From positions 4,831,284 to 4,895,283 of the forward strand of contig CP154955.1 in assembly GCA_039621445.1 (NCBI GenBank): DNA of 64,000 bases. The letters are read 5' to 3'. This document shows positions 10,946-22,100 of this stretch, piece by piece; position 1 is the first letter of the stretch, and each line of letters begins with the position of its first letter. The translations under genes and the position numbers were made by a program. The stretch comes from Euglena gracilis. Lineage: Eukaryota > Euglenida > Euglenophyceae > Euglenales. The notes beneath the pieces were generated by a model. It saw nothing but the letters and a program-made list of their open reading frames with translations, made no database searches and was not told where the DNA came from.

Positions 10946-11300
10946 CAGAGTTCGATATAAGGATAGGTGGGGGGGGGGTAGGTCCAGACCCCCCTGCGGG
11001 CCAGGGAGGGGGGGACACACACCAGACACCCCCCCCCACCTAAACAGTGGCGTGGTCAGGGTGACCGAAATTTTTTGACCCCCCAAAACGACCAAAAGTG
11101 CCATTTTGGGCACTTTTTGAGCAAAAAAAGTGCCAAAAATGCAAAAAAAGTTTCGGGGCAAAGCGCCGGAGGAAAAAATTGACCCTTTTTGGGGGTCCCG
11201 GATACCCCCCCCAGGGTCGGTCCGGACCCCCCCTGCAGGCCAGGAGGGGGGGGGACACCCCCCACCTAAACCATGTACGCCCTCCTTATATCAAACCCTG
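10946..11300. mobile_element. hAT-like MITE, CAGRGTTYGATATAAGG family (355 bp)
   Basis: The left end CAGAGTTCGATATAAGG pairs with the right end CCTTATATCAAACCCTG. A perfect 8-bp duplication CCCCAGAA flanks it (10938-10945 and 11301-11308). The interior has paired C/G-runs and a hairpin-like 'ggggcaaagcgccgg'. It is a sibling of 51063-51488. Confidence 0.92.
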
Positions 11301-11782
11301 CCCCAGAACCTGGGAATTAATTGGTCATGCAGAGGTAGAGGCGCAACAACCATGGGGGGGGCCCTTTTACCCCCTTAACTTCCAAAGATTTGGGCAGGTT
11401 TAGGGCTCACGTCACCCAAGGTGCAACTATCTGGAGAAATCCGGTAAATATTACAAAAAATGCAAAATGAAAAACGACGTGACTGCTCGGGGCTTTTGGC
11501 TTCCTGAAACAACACCGAATAACACGCCTTGAAAGGCAAACCTACAACAAGGTCATAGTGTTTTTCAATAAATCACGACATCTTCCAGAGCTCAGCCTGT
11601 ATGATGGATTGTGTTCCAACGTGCGGTTGGCAGCAGCAAGCTTGCTTGTTCCAATGCGCAGAACCATTGGGTGGTGATTTTCAGCCGCGCAGCGTCCGTC
11701 TCCGGCAGGCTTCGTGGGGGGGGGGGGGACGGGGTGCCTCGACGTAGACAAATTTCCTTGAAAAGTCTTTTTGGGTCACGGG

Positions 11783-12526
11783 CAGGCACCTATGGTCACT
11801 TCCCATTTTGGTGCTCTGGTCGGCCCTGGTCGGCCCTGGTCGGCCCTGGTCGGCCCTGGTTGGCAAATAGTCGGCCATGGGTGGGGGCATCCGTCACAGA
11901 AAAAAATGTGAAGGGATGCAATGATTTTCTGAATTGTCTCGCCAAGATCAAAAGGAAGTGCCCCATAAAGCCTCCATTGGCTCCCCAAAAGCAACCAAAA
12001 TGACCTAAAATGGCTTGAAATAACCAAAAATTACCCAAAAACACTAACAAAACCCATAAAAGATTGTGAAAAATGACCCAAAGTTACCAAAAGGGTGCAA
12101 AATGGCCAGAATGCCATAAAAATGCTCAGGTTGACCCAAATTAGCCCAATATTTGCCCAATCAGTGACAAATAGCCCCCAATTTAGCAAAAACTGATCCA
12201 CAATGGCCAAAATGGGTGTAAAACTGGAAATTTGTGAGAAAACTATCCAAAAATGGGTTTATTTCTTCAAAATCACACAGCATCGCCAAGCATTGCCCTG
12301 CATCACCCAGCATCATCAGAGGTGCTTGTTCCAGAGGCAAAGCTGCCGAATTCCTTCATCCATTCCCCTTCGGTCGGCCAACCACGTGCAAGTCAGCCCT
12401 GGTCGGCCCTGGTCGGCCCTGGTCGGCCCTGGTCGGCCCTAGTTGGCCCTGGTCGGAACCCCCTCCTACGGGGGTCCTGAAAACCATAGTCGGCCCTGGT
12501 CGGCCCTGGTCGGCCGCAGGTGCCTG
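11783..12526. mobile_element. hAT-like MITE, CAGGCACCT ends (744 bp)
   Basis: The end CAGGCACCTATGG at the left pairs with CAGGTGCCTG at the right, inside a perfect 8-bp duplication GTCACGGG (11775-11782 and 12527-12534). It carries tandem CGGCCCTGGT units near both ends. It is inserted in the intron of the copy 2 mTERF-like gene; copy 1 (about 305) has no insertion at this place. Confidence 0.9.
11817..12515. repeat. 10-bp minisatellite blocks inside the MITE
   Basis: The unit CGGCCCTGGT repeats four times at 11817-11860, about six times at 12396-12456 (one variant unit), and two to three times at 12490-12515, all in the same orientation. The blocks lie near the two ends of the host MITE rather than in one array. 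Confidence 0.85.
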
Positions 12527-12823
12527 GTCACGGGTGCCTTTGAATCCTGGGGTGTGCCATAACTCTACAACCCCGAAACTGGACCCTCCCTTAGGGAGGT
12601 TGTAAAGCCCTGCTTGTTCAGAGCACTCCAGCACACCTCACCCTTTAAAGAAGCCTGATCCCTGGTGAGTCAATGGCATCAAACTTCTGTTGGAGAGCCG
12701 CAACGGAATGCTGAAGAACGGATGGGAAAGCGTTTGTCACCGCGACCACGTCAACTTTACGAGTCTGCAAGAAATCCACCCGCTGTGCAATTAAAGTGGG
12801 GCTGGCACCAAGGATGTCTGGCC

Positions 12824-15098
12824 CTTAGACGGCCGGGAATGCACTTTTCTTGTTGAGTCACAAAATTTAGGCAGTTTTAGTGAAAATGCGCACCCGCGCA
12901 TTTTGGACGCGGAGTGCGCAGGTGCGCATTCCGGATGCAGGGGGGGGGGAAATGCGCTCGCCCGGCCTCGGAAAAAATGCGCAAAAATGCGCAAAAATGC
13001 GCAAAAATGCGCAAAAAATGCGCATTTTTGGAGAAAATGCGCAAAAATGTGCAAAATCCGAGAAAAAATGCGCAAAAATCACGAAAATGCAAAAATTACC
13101 CAAAAACATGCAAAAATGGCACCAAATTTGAAGAAATTATGTAGAATAATGAGGAAAATGTATGTTTCAAAAAAAGTCAAAAATTTCAAATTTTTGCAAA
13201 AAAATTGCAAAAGGGGTCAAAAAATGTGAAAATTTTGGAAAATCACGGAAAAATGTGCCAAAAAGCAAAAAAATGTGCTGAAAAAAACGAAAAAATGCGC
13301 AAAAAATGCGAAAAAATGCGCAAAAATGCGCATTTTTGGAAAATTTGAAAAAATGCGCAAAAAATGCGCAAAAATGCGAAAAAATGCGAAACGCATTCCC
13401 CCCCCCCTGCCGGATGGCTTGATGCCTCTTCCAGACTGGATGAAAATACCATAAAAATGAGCTGTTTGGATTCAACGCGACCACAGGAACCACCCCCCAG
13501 TATTCTGCTTCAACCACGTATCATGCTGTTTACAGCTGTTTCACGACGACTGTGGTACAGTGCGTGGATGGACACACACTGGGCACACTCCACACGGCAT
13601 GCGGAACACGGGCGACACAGGACAACGTGGACCTGGGTGTGGCACCTTGTGTTCACCGATGCGTGCTGATGGCTTCTGGGGGCAGGGCCAGGTGAACCTG
13701 GGATGAGCATGGGAGGGAACACCTTGCAGCCACAGAGACACAGCCCTCCCAAGGTCAAAACAATGGGGGTGTCACTGAGCATCAGGGCCGAGGAATGCGC
13801 ACCTGCGCATTTTTTGGAAACCCAAAAGAATGCGCAGGTGCGCATTTTTTGGAATGGACACAGGCTGCAGGAAGGGGGAATGCGCACACGCGCATTGATG
13901 TTGAAGTACGCACTGGGTATGGCCTGAAGGCGTTGTACCTGTGGCTGTCCCCCCTGTTTTGTGGTGCCGAGTGAATGCGCAGGTGCGCATTCACCCCCCT
14001 CCCCGTCCCGGCCTTTTCCTGAGGTTTTGGACGGTTGTTGTGGCTCCCGGGGTGGTTGTGGGAAGGGGGTGCCGTGGTCTCTGCAGTTTTAGTGGAGAGG
14101 AGGTTCTGTGCCCTGTGTTGGGAGCAGGGCACGAGGGGGCGCTGGCGAATGTTTGGTGTGTGCGTGTAGTTTGCATTCAGAGAGTGGTGGGGGGTGTGTG
14201 TTAAAATCAAGACCAGATGTCTGTAGGGGAGGGCTCGTTTACCCTCTTCAGACTGCCTGCTGTTTGCCATCCCACACAGTGCACTGCACCCCTCCTTGAC
14301 ACTTGCAGGCACAGCATCCCTCCGGTGGCGCACGCAGTCTGCTCCGCATGTGCCTTCTCATGGGCACCGCGGCACATCACCATGTGGGACCACCTGTGTT
14401 TAGGTCTGACGTTTGTGATGGGGTACTGGGTATGGAAGGGGGGGGGGGCTGGCTTGCACTCCTCTCCTGTGTGTCATTGGTTTTAAAAGCTACGGAGCGG
14501 CGCCCCATTTCAACCCTTTCTGCCACAGACAACACCCTCCAGAACAGCCCTCACAAACGATGTAAAATGGCTCCTCTCCGAGGTTGCATGAGGCACAAGA
14601 ATGCCTCATGCAACCTCGTGAAGCCCAGGGTTTTCCATGCTGCTGCAGGTGTGGTGTCTCAGGGTGTGGTCTGGTAAAGCGACATGGTTGCCCAGGGTGA
14701 TTCTGTTGGTTCATCTGCCCCTCACACACCCATGTCCAGCCTGCCCGAAACCACATCACAGCGGTGCACAGCTTGCATTCAAGGCAGGCAAACAATGGCC
14801 TTCACCTGACGAGGGTTCGTCCTCGTAAAACAGTGTTTTGTGTCGCACCCTCTTCGGCAGACGGGGGTTTTCCCTCGGGCCGCGGAGGTGCTAAACCGTC
14901 ATTTTCAAAACGAAAAAAAGTCGGTTTGCCCAAAAAAAAACCCGGGGGTCGAAAGCAGTGGTACTCATTTTGGTACCAGGGGTTTCAGCTGACGGGTCGG
15001 CCGCCCCGTCAAGTGATGGCGGCACACTTGGTCACAAAAGAATGCGCAGGTGCGCAAAAAACCACCAAAAATGAAAAGTGCATTCCCGGCCGTCTAAG
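12824..15098. mobile_element. CTTAG element E1 (2275 bp, 5-bp TSD)
   Basis: A 26-bp perfect TIR begins CTTAGACGGCCGGGAATGCA at both ends (inverted). TGGCC is duplicated at 12819-12823 and 15099-15103. The uninterrupted copy 1 exon at 588-592 shows the single TGGCC. The interior has AATGCGCAGGTGCGCATT-type palindromes (about 13795, 13829, 13879, 13974 and 15041) and dense AAAAATGCGC arrays (12970-13070 and 13280-13395). Short open frames exist, but I recognise no transposase. It is related to the elements at 19386-23356 and 36287-39243. Confidence 0.93.
14579..14618. other. Perfect 17-bp stem-loop inside E1
   Basis: CGAGGTTGCATGAGGCA, a 6-base loop, then its exact reverse complement. The stem is not part of the AATGCGCA family of palindromes. 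Confidence 0.85.
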
Positions 15099-16280
15099 TG
15101 GCCTGCTGGTCACCACGCGCCGCACGTCAACTCTCAGTTCGTCCTCCAAGAACGATGCCATTTGCTTCACCTTCTCCAGGCTGTACTTCTTGAGACGGGG
15201 GTCGTAAACTGATCCGCGGCACATCCAATCCATATCGGATGGGTTTGAGCGGTGATTGCGAACATTGAAAATTGTAAACCATTTTGGCTGATAAAAAAGA
15301 CAGAATCGTGATCACAAAAGGGTGGGGGAAAAGACAGAAAAGTGGCGCAAACCATGTCCAGTACATCGTAAAAATCACGGCCCCCTCAAGATGCTCCTCC
15401 GCATCGGGGGATATTGAGGCCACAAGAGGGCAAATCAGGGGTCGTGATTGACACAGCATCCTACTCTGGGGTTTTCTTAATGACCCCCGGGGGAGCCGGC
15501 CTGGAAAACATTGTGCTGGTAAGAAGAAAGGTGCTGGTAGGACACCCCCTGGTGGGGGGTCGGGGCTGCTGGGTGGCGGCTGGACCCACCTTAAACCGGA
15601 AAAAAGGCAAAAAAAATAATAACCTGAAAAAGCTCTGAGAATTTTCGATGTTTTCCCAAATTTTTTGCTTCCTGTATTTGCGTTCACTGAACATGTTGCA
15701 AGTCAAATTGATGCACCCACAACCCTTTTCAGTACCCCATGCTGAAAGACAACCTCAATTACATAAAAGGCAATGTGGGACGCATCCTGGAACTGATTAT
15801 CAGAAACTCAAATGTCAGGCAGTGGTGTCGCATTGGGTAGGTGGCATGGGTAGATCATCTGTGTCGAAAAAATGATTAAGGCCATTAAAGCCATCCACCA
15901 ATTTGTTTCAAGCCGTTATTCACCCATTTCAGGACATATCACGCATTTCGATAGCCTTCTGCTTCAACAAGGGACAGGAGAATGGTGGTGTTTTTTCCAA
16001 ACAATCAATCCCAATCAATGAACAATGAACAATCAAATCGTACAAAATGTCCAAAACGTCCAAAATGGTAACAAATATATAGAGGCAAAAGGCAAAAAAG
16101 GAGTCTTTCCTGGAAAATCGAAGAGACAAAATCAAGAATTATGCCTCCCAAACCAGTATTTTGGAACCAAATTGCGAGTCATCAAAAGGGGGAGAAAATT
16201 AAACGTTAAGTGTTAGCATCATGAGTAAATGGTGACTTTTTTTCATATTCCGGGTGATGACCTCACAGGGCGAAAAAACT

Positions 16281-16315
16281 TCTGGGGGGAGCTTCCCCCA
16301 GAAGCTCCCCCCAGA
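16281..16315. other. GC-rich stem-loop
   Basis: TCTGGGGGGAGCTT is followed within a few bases by AAGCTCCCCCCAGA. The copy 1 equivalent (about 1793) is degenerate, so the palindrome formed, or was lost, after duplication. Confidence 0.7.
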
Positions 16316-17293
16316 GGGGATATGGGGCTAAAGATCTGAAAGGGGCTCAGTAGAAAATTGGAGCTGGAAAAAAAGAGCACTTGGTAGTCCGGAACACCTG
16401 ATACTCGATTTTAATGGACAAGGTTATAAATTAGTAGAACCCAGTACGGACAGAGGCAAGGAAATTCAGATTTTTAAATTTCCAGGCCTCAAATTAGGGA
16501 CCATATCAAATCGGCACCATTTTGTTAATGTCATTGGGGAAAACTTTGAAAATATGGAGAAATTCTGAGGCCTTGGCCAGAAAAAACGGACAACATTGGC
16601 AGCGTTTTGCTCTTCCAAAGTGGTCCAAACCAATTTTAAACACATCCAATCCAGAAGTTGTCTTAAAGACCCCCGATGGGGTTCCGCGTGCCAGCTGGAA
16701 AGAAGTGGACCCCTGGGGATTGGCCCCGGCGAGCATTGAAACAAAAAAAATGCCCCCAAAAGCCCAAATCCAACTTTTGACGTTTCGCGCCAGAAAAAAA
16801 TTGGTTAAGCCTGACTTTGCCGGGCTGGCAACTTTATTTCAGATTTCAGTGATGGGGAGGTGGTTGGCTTGAAAAAAGGTGCTGGTTGGCTGGACCCCTC
16901 CAACAGGGGTTGGGTCCCCTCCGGCTGAAGAAAACTATCCTCCCCCATTGGTGGGTAGGTCGGAACAAGACATGGGATGAACTAGGACGATGGTGCCGAG
17001 ACAATCCAACTGAACTGAGCAGAGAAAACAGCACCTGGATTCGATTCGATCGAGAAATTGTGCAAAAATGGATTAGTTGAAAAAGATGAGTTTGAAAAAC
17101 TTCTGAGCGGGGTCAACTGACCAAATTTCAAAGCATTTTGGCAAATACAGATATCCCGATGCAAATGTTTCGAGAGAAAAAAATGTCATCAAAACACATG
17201 ATGAAAAACCCCTTCCCGGAAATGCGCCAAACGATGGGCATGGACCAGGGTTTGCACTTAGGCCGAACCAGGGCTTAGGCAACACGGTGACCA

Positions 17294-17434
17294 GCCACCA
17301 GCACCTGCAAGTGTGCCAAAGCCAAGCACCATATCCGCCCTGGCGCAGTACCACTCGGTGGTATCTCTGCCTCTCTGCCCTTCGTCGCACGCCGTCCAGA
17401 GGTGCCCATCACAGCCTGGCGTGGCACACCCCCC
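17294..17434 (-). pseudogene. Conserved unknown exon, frameshifted (copy 2)
   Basis: The minus-strand frame ATPGCDGHLWTACDEGQRGR matches copies 1 and 3, but the C-terminal part (LQVLVAG) moves to another frame, indicating an indel. It is the duplicate of 3048-3182. Confidence 0.4.
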
Positions 17435-17648
17435 AAATAATTGATATCGGGAAGGCACACATTCGGCTGGAGGGGACTTCTTTTTGGAGGAGAAATTTTT
17501 CACAAATATCTCTATTTCGCAACGTTGGTGTATAATTTGAGCCGTCGTTCACGCACTTTAAAACACAAGGCCCAAAAACATGATTTTTGTAATTTTCATG
17601 ATCTTCAGAACATTGTCTTCAGGCAAATTTGGCTCCGTGTTCATTTGG

Positions 17649-18010
17649 CTCCCCCCCCTTGTCACCAGAAAAGCTGGGAGGCACAGGAAAAGATGGGAAC
17701 CGGGGAGGGGGCTTTGTTTGCCTAAGAAAAATGGGTAAGAACCAGGGGGGTGGTGCTCAGACAAGAGGGAAAATTTTGACTGCAAAAAAAATCCGGCGCT
17801 TCGCGCCGAAGAGGAAAAAAAATGCAACTTATTTTAGTTGTCCACTGTTGCACTTGCAGGCAATTGGATGCAAAAATCAACAATATCTCACCAAAACAGG
17901 CATTCACAGTGAAATTTGTCTTAAAAGCACACACAAAATGAACCTCCTTGAAAACATGACATTTAAACAGATGGGTAAGAACCAGGGCGGGGCTTAGACA
18001 AGAGGGGAGG
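17649..18010. mobile_element. MITE of the AAGCACC/GGTGCTTAG family
   Basis: The left tip is a C-run with TTGTCACCAG; the right tip is GGGGCTTAGACAAGAGGGGAGG followed by TA. The interior is homologous to 10264-10645, including the hairpin CGGCGCTTCGCGCCG at 17794-17808. The left flank lacks a clear matching TSD. Confidence 0.65.
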
Positions 18011-18336
18011 TAAGCGCTGGGGAGGATTCTGGCATATGACAAATCGGCCACCCCAGCCTCAAACTTAGCTCAGAAAAAGTTGGATTGTGGCGGCATGTTC
18101 TCCATTCAAGGCCTGGCTGGGGGGCCGGGGTGGACTCCATGAAAGCTACCAAAGCATCGACAAGAGCAGCGCTCATTCTGCAAACCTGATGGAAAGGAGA
18201 AAGGAACGTCACCTTGGGAGTGTGGTGTCCTGGGGGCTCAAATTAAACGCCATAGGGGAAAAGATGGGCAGGGTTTGGTTGCAAGGGAGAGAAGTCCTTG
18301 GGAAGGGGTGACCACACACCCATGCAGGTGGGGACC
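18011..18336. other. Spacer, no gene recognised
   Basis: Unique-looking sequence with short chance ORFs. No TIRs were found. Confidence 0.4.
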
Positions 18337-18658
18337 ATACCATTGCTTTTCAATCCGGGGGGAGGTCACTTTCAACTATCAAAAAAAAACCAGTGCGTCA
18401 CTTTTCAAAAACCAGTCACCCACTTCCCAACCAGCCAGGGGGGGGGGGTCGGCCACTCGGCAAAAACACCCCAAAAATTCCCAGCGTCTTCGGCGCCCGG
18501 TGACCACTTTCGGCAAATCCTGCCACAAATGGTCACCCCACCAACGGGGAAGCCCCCAGGGGGGATCTGGAGCCAAAAACCAGTCAGTCACTTTGAAAAA
18601 AACCAGTCAGTCCTCCCTGGGACACGGGGAGGGGGGGGTCAGGCACCTTAAGCAATGG
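18337..18658. mobile_element. hAT-like MITE, CCATTGCTT ends (322 bp)
   Basis: The left ATACCATTGCTTTTCAATCC and the right CCTTAAGCAATGG are partly inverted. A perfect 8-bp TGGGGACC flanks it (18329-18336 and 18659-18666). The interior has 'accagtcagtcactttgaaa'-type units shared with 33772-34110, 40410-40742 and 61621-62004. The TIR is slightly asymmetric. Confidence 0.75.
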
Positions 18659-18666
18659 TGGGGACC

Positions 18667-19188
18667 CACAGAGTTATACAGGAAAGCTTGGTCCGGGGGG
18701 GGGGGCATCCACCCTGCCCACCGTAGCACTTTGGAATGGAAAACTCCTTCAGTGGCAGGGGGCCGAAGGAATACTTCGATTTGAATATGAGGCGCCCCGG
18801 GAAAAACGGGAGGGTGGTGGGTGGGAAGGACTCGAACCCCACCCAAGCACCCAACGCCCATCAGGTCCCAGAATTCTTGTTCCAGGCCAGGGGACCCCCA
18901 ACCCCATTTCGTTGGGTTTGGATTGGATTGCAACACCCAAATTGCCATTGCCGCGAAAGTGTTTGCCGCCAATTTGTTCAGAAAAAAAGGCCCCAGAAGG
19001 CTTTGATGGTACAAAGAGATCGTGAGAAACAGCCAAAAACCTCATTCCAAATGATAACAAGAGCCAGTTGAGAACCCAGATCAACTCAAATTTCGGCACT
19101 TTCAGCTGCCAAACTGAAGATTAAAAAAAAAGCATGGCAAGGCCGGCTGCAATGCATCTATGAACACAAATCAACACAATCTGCAACG
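18667..19188. other. Spacer 3' of the mTERF-like gene
   Basis: Nothing firm. It would contain the 3' untranslated region of the minus-strand gene that ends at 19189. 'ggactcgaaccccacccaag' at about 18828 resembles a tRNA T-arm in reverse, but no tRNA folds around it. Confidence 0.4.
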
Positions 19189-22100
19189 TTACAGAATTGG
19201 CGGGAAATGCTCAGCCATCCACGTCTGAAAATGCACCATATTGTGACCGGCCACCAACTCTGCGAACTTTTGGTCCCCATAGACAAGCATCTTACTCAGG
19301 CTGCAATCTTCCTTTCCAAGCGACTTCAAATAAAAGAAGCGTGGTCACTACCAGCCCTTAACCAAGATATGAAAGGGACCACTGACTTAGACGGTGCTAA
19401 TTGCCCAACCATTTTTTGCGTTTTTTGACGTTTTTTTGGCTGCTTTAAAACCCCCCTAAAAAAGCACAAACCCCCCCCTTTATTTGAGCCCCCCCGCTTA
19501 AATTGAGAATTTGGGTCCGGGTAAAAATTTTTTTTCATGCGCCGAAGGCGCCGGAAATTTTTTTTGCCCATTTTTCAAAGGAATTTTTGATACCCTTATT
19601 TGACCAGGTTTTGAATAGTGCTGAGCTCTTAATAAGCGCGCACCCACCCCTTCATTAACCCCTCCATACATACCGGCCCACTCCATGGAGCTCTTTTGAC
19701 TGAAATCCATGGGTTTTGTGCCAGAAACAGGGCGCTGGTGGGTCGAAAAACGCTCATTTTCGGCTCAAAAACAATTTTTCTGGGTCCGGGAGGCCAAAAA
19801 ACATCGTTTCGGGCAAAAATTTTTATCGATTTTTTGGACTTTTTTGACCCGGATTTGACCCAAAGTCAATGGGTTGGCGGCCCAAAACGGGGCGCTGGTG
19901 GGTCGAAAAACGCTCATTTTCGGCTCAAAAACAGTTTTTATGGGTCCGGGAGGCCGAAAAAAAAATTTTCGGCTTTTTTCGACTTTTTTGACCCGGGTTT
20001 GACCCAAAGTCAATGGGTTGGCGGCCCAAAAACGGGGCTGCTGGGGCGGGTGGTGGGTTTAGAAAACAAAAAAACGCCACATTTCGGCTCAAAAAAACCG
20101 TTTTATGGGTCCCGGAGGCCCCCCAAAAAAAAAAAAAACCCCCCAAAAAAAAAAAAAAAACATCCGTTTCGGCTCAAAAACAGTTTTTATGGGTCCCGGA
20201 GGCCAAAAAAACATCGTTTCGGGAAAAAAAATTGTTTTCGATTTTTTTGGACTTGTTTGGCCGAAAATGGCTAAGTCGAACAGTGGAAAGAGTGACAAAA
20301 TGGCCTAAAATGGTCTAAATTGGCTGAAAAACGCCCGTATCTCGGGCTGGGCGGTGAGCTGCGGAGAAACCAAAATCCCAGCAGATAGAGCGTTCCAAGG
20401 GTTTCAATTCAGGTCTCCGGACATTGCCTTTGATTTGGCTTCATTTTGGAGATATTTTGAAAATTGACATTTTTGGGCCCGAAACAGCAGAGTCCAGGGG
20501 GGGGGCTTATCCAGGGGGGGCGGGCCGATCCTACCCAGTTTGGACCCCTTCGCGCATGAATAACTCGGGCCTGGCGGGGAGTTGGGGGTCAACCCCGGGT
20601 GATTCGGAAACTAAAAATCCAGTCGCTCGCGACTGAAAAAAAAATTCCGAGAACGGGGCCGGGATCATGGTGATAATCCGTCGGTTCTCCTGGTGGCCCC
20701 AACCCGGGGTCGAGGGGGGTTTCGCCGGTGGTAAGCTTCGCTCTTACCCATAAAGGGATAAGAGCTCAGCGACCCCCCCCCTTTATTTGAGCATTTGGGG
20801 GGTCCTTTGAGCCGTGGGTGTGCTCAAATAAAGGGGGGGGGGGTACGTTGAGAGGGATGTGTGGCAGCTTTGGGCCAAAATTCTTTAAAAGCGGTTTTGG
20901 GCGGTTTTCCGCCCAAACAATTTATGATTGTGTGTGAATTGTGTGAGTTGGGGGTGTGCTAGAACTGTTTGAAATGGGTTGAAAGCACCGACTTTGAAGA
21001 GGTGTGACATGGGTCCCTGGCTTCCATAAACCTCCACCCCCTCAAACTCACCACAACACGCCCGGCCCCATTCAGTTGCAAACTGCCTGGCAGCCTGGCG
21101 ACAAAGTCTGTCGTCCGTGTACTCCGCAAAGATTCACGCCTGTGACTGGTGTCATGACTGAAGTTGCAGAACTTCGCAAACAAACCAGCAGAGTTCATTT
21201 CCAAGGTGTATTCCATCTTCCACCCCCATCCCATCGTCCACAAATGCTTTTCTTTTTCTGCCCACCCTTAACCCGACCAGGCGGTTTCCCGCCTGACTTC
21301 TCTAATCTCACAGCAGGTATGCCCCTCCTGTATCTCATCAGTTGTGTCTGTGCAAGCCCCGTTTCCATCCCAACTCATAAAAGGAGACCAGGCCTGAGTG
21401 CTCAAGGTTGACAAGCCAGTTTTTGGCCTCCTGAGCAGGTACTCTGCGTTTTGTTTTGTTTTTAACTGCCTACGTCGTCTCTTGGTCCCCACTCAATCCC
21501 ATGCCAACTCCTCAATGGTAGTATTAAAGTAATGTGGAAATGGTCAGGCGGTAAACCGCCTGAAACAAAATTGTTGGTGGTTGAAAGACTTTGTGGGCTT
21601 TGGTTCATACCGGATGTTGCGAGTGCAGAGTTTCATAAATCAGTTACTCCTTCTTTTTTGTGTTTTTTGTGCCGCTTTAGACAGGAACCTTTTCTATCCA
21701 AGTGCGTTGGGGGGGGGGGGGGCAGGGTATCATCGGGTGGAACCTGCCCACGTCGTCAGGGAGTTTCCCAGCTACCATTGGCTGTGACGTTACTGTCCCC
21801 CATTCCAGAGACCCCAGCAGGCAATGGCACCTGGCTTATGTTAGTCTCGACACAGGGGGTGGGGTGAGGGCAACACCACCAGGACACCGCCGTTGTTTCT
21901 TCTTTACTTTCCCGCCTACACCAGTTCGCCAAAAACTCACCACGCATACACACACAACAGGCAGATTCCCTCCTACCGATCATCAACTGCTTGGCTCACG
22001 GTGGGCGGTAATCCGCGTACAAGTTTATTCTGCACGGATATCTGCCTAAACGTTTAACTCCGTTGTCTGTCACCTCTTGTTTCATTTTATGTGATTATCC

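Larger units (their letters stand above)
11545..15470 (-). pseudogene. mTERF-like gene copy 2, split by two transposons
   Basis: Minus-strand pieces in order: about 15470-15360 (LICPLVASISPDAEEHLEGA); 15245-15099 and 12823-12600, which are the two halves of one exon (PIRYGLDVPRISL, then PDILGASPTLIAQRVDFLQT, then FDAIDSPGIRLL); and about 11715-11545 (GTSKLAAANRTLEHNPSYRL). The larger exon is cut by the 2275-bp element at 12824-15098. The following intron holds the 744-bp MITE. The frames on both sides of the cut remain open, so the insertion looks recent or the element may be tolerated. The downstream small exon shows frame changes relative to copy 1. I call it a pseudogene because the exon is interrupted. 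Confidence 0.6.
11503..17600. repeat. mTERF-bearing segmental duplication, copy 2
   Basis: Collinear with 1-3370. It is longer because of insertions at 11783-12526 and 12824-15098. It lacks the TA-flanked MITE present in copy 1, giving an empty site near 16978. Confidence 0.85.

Noticed and set aside
18826-18850. tRNA T-arm-like 'ggactcgaaccccaccc'
   Set aside because: No acceptor, D or anticodon arms can be folded at the right distances.
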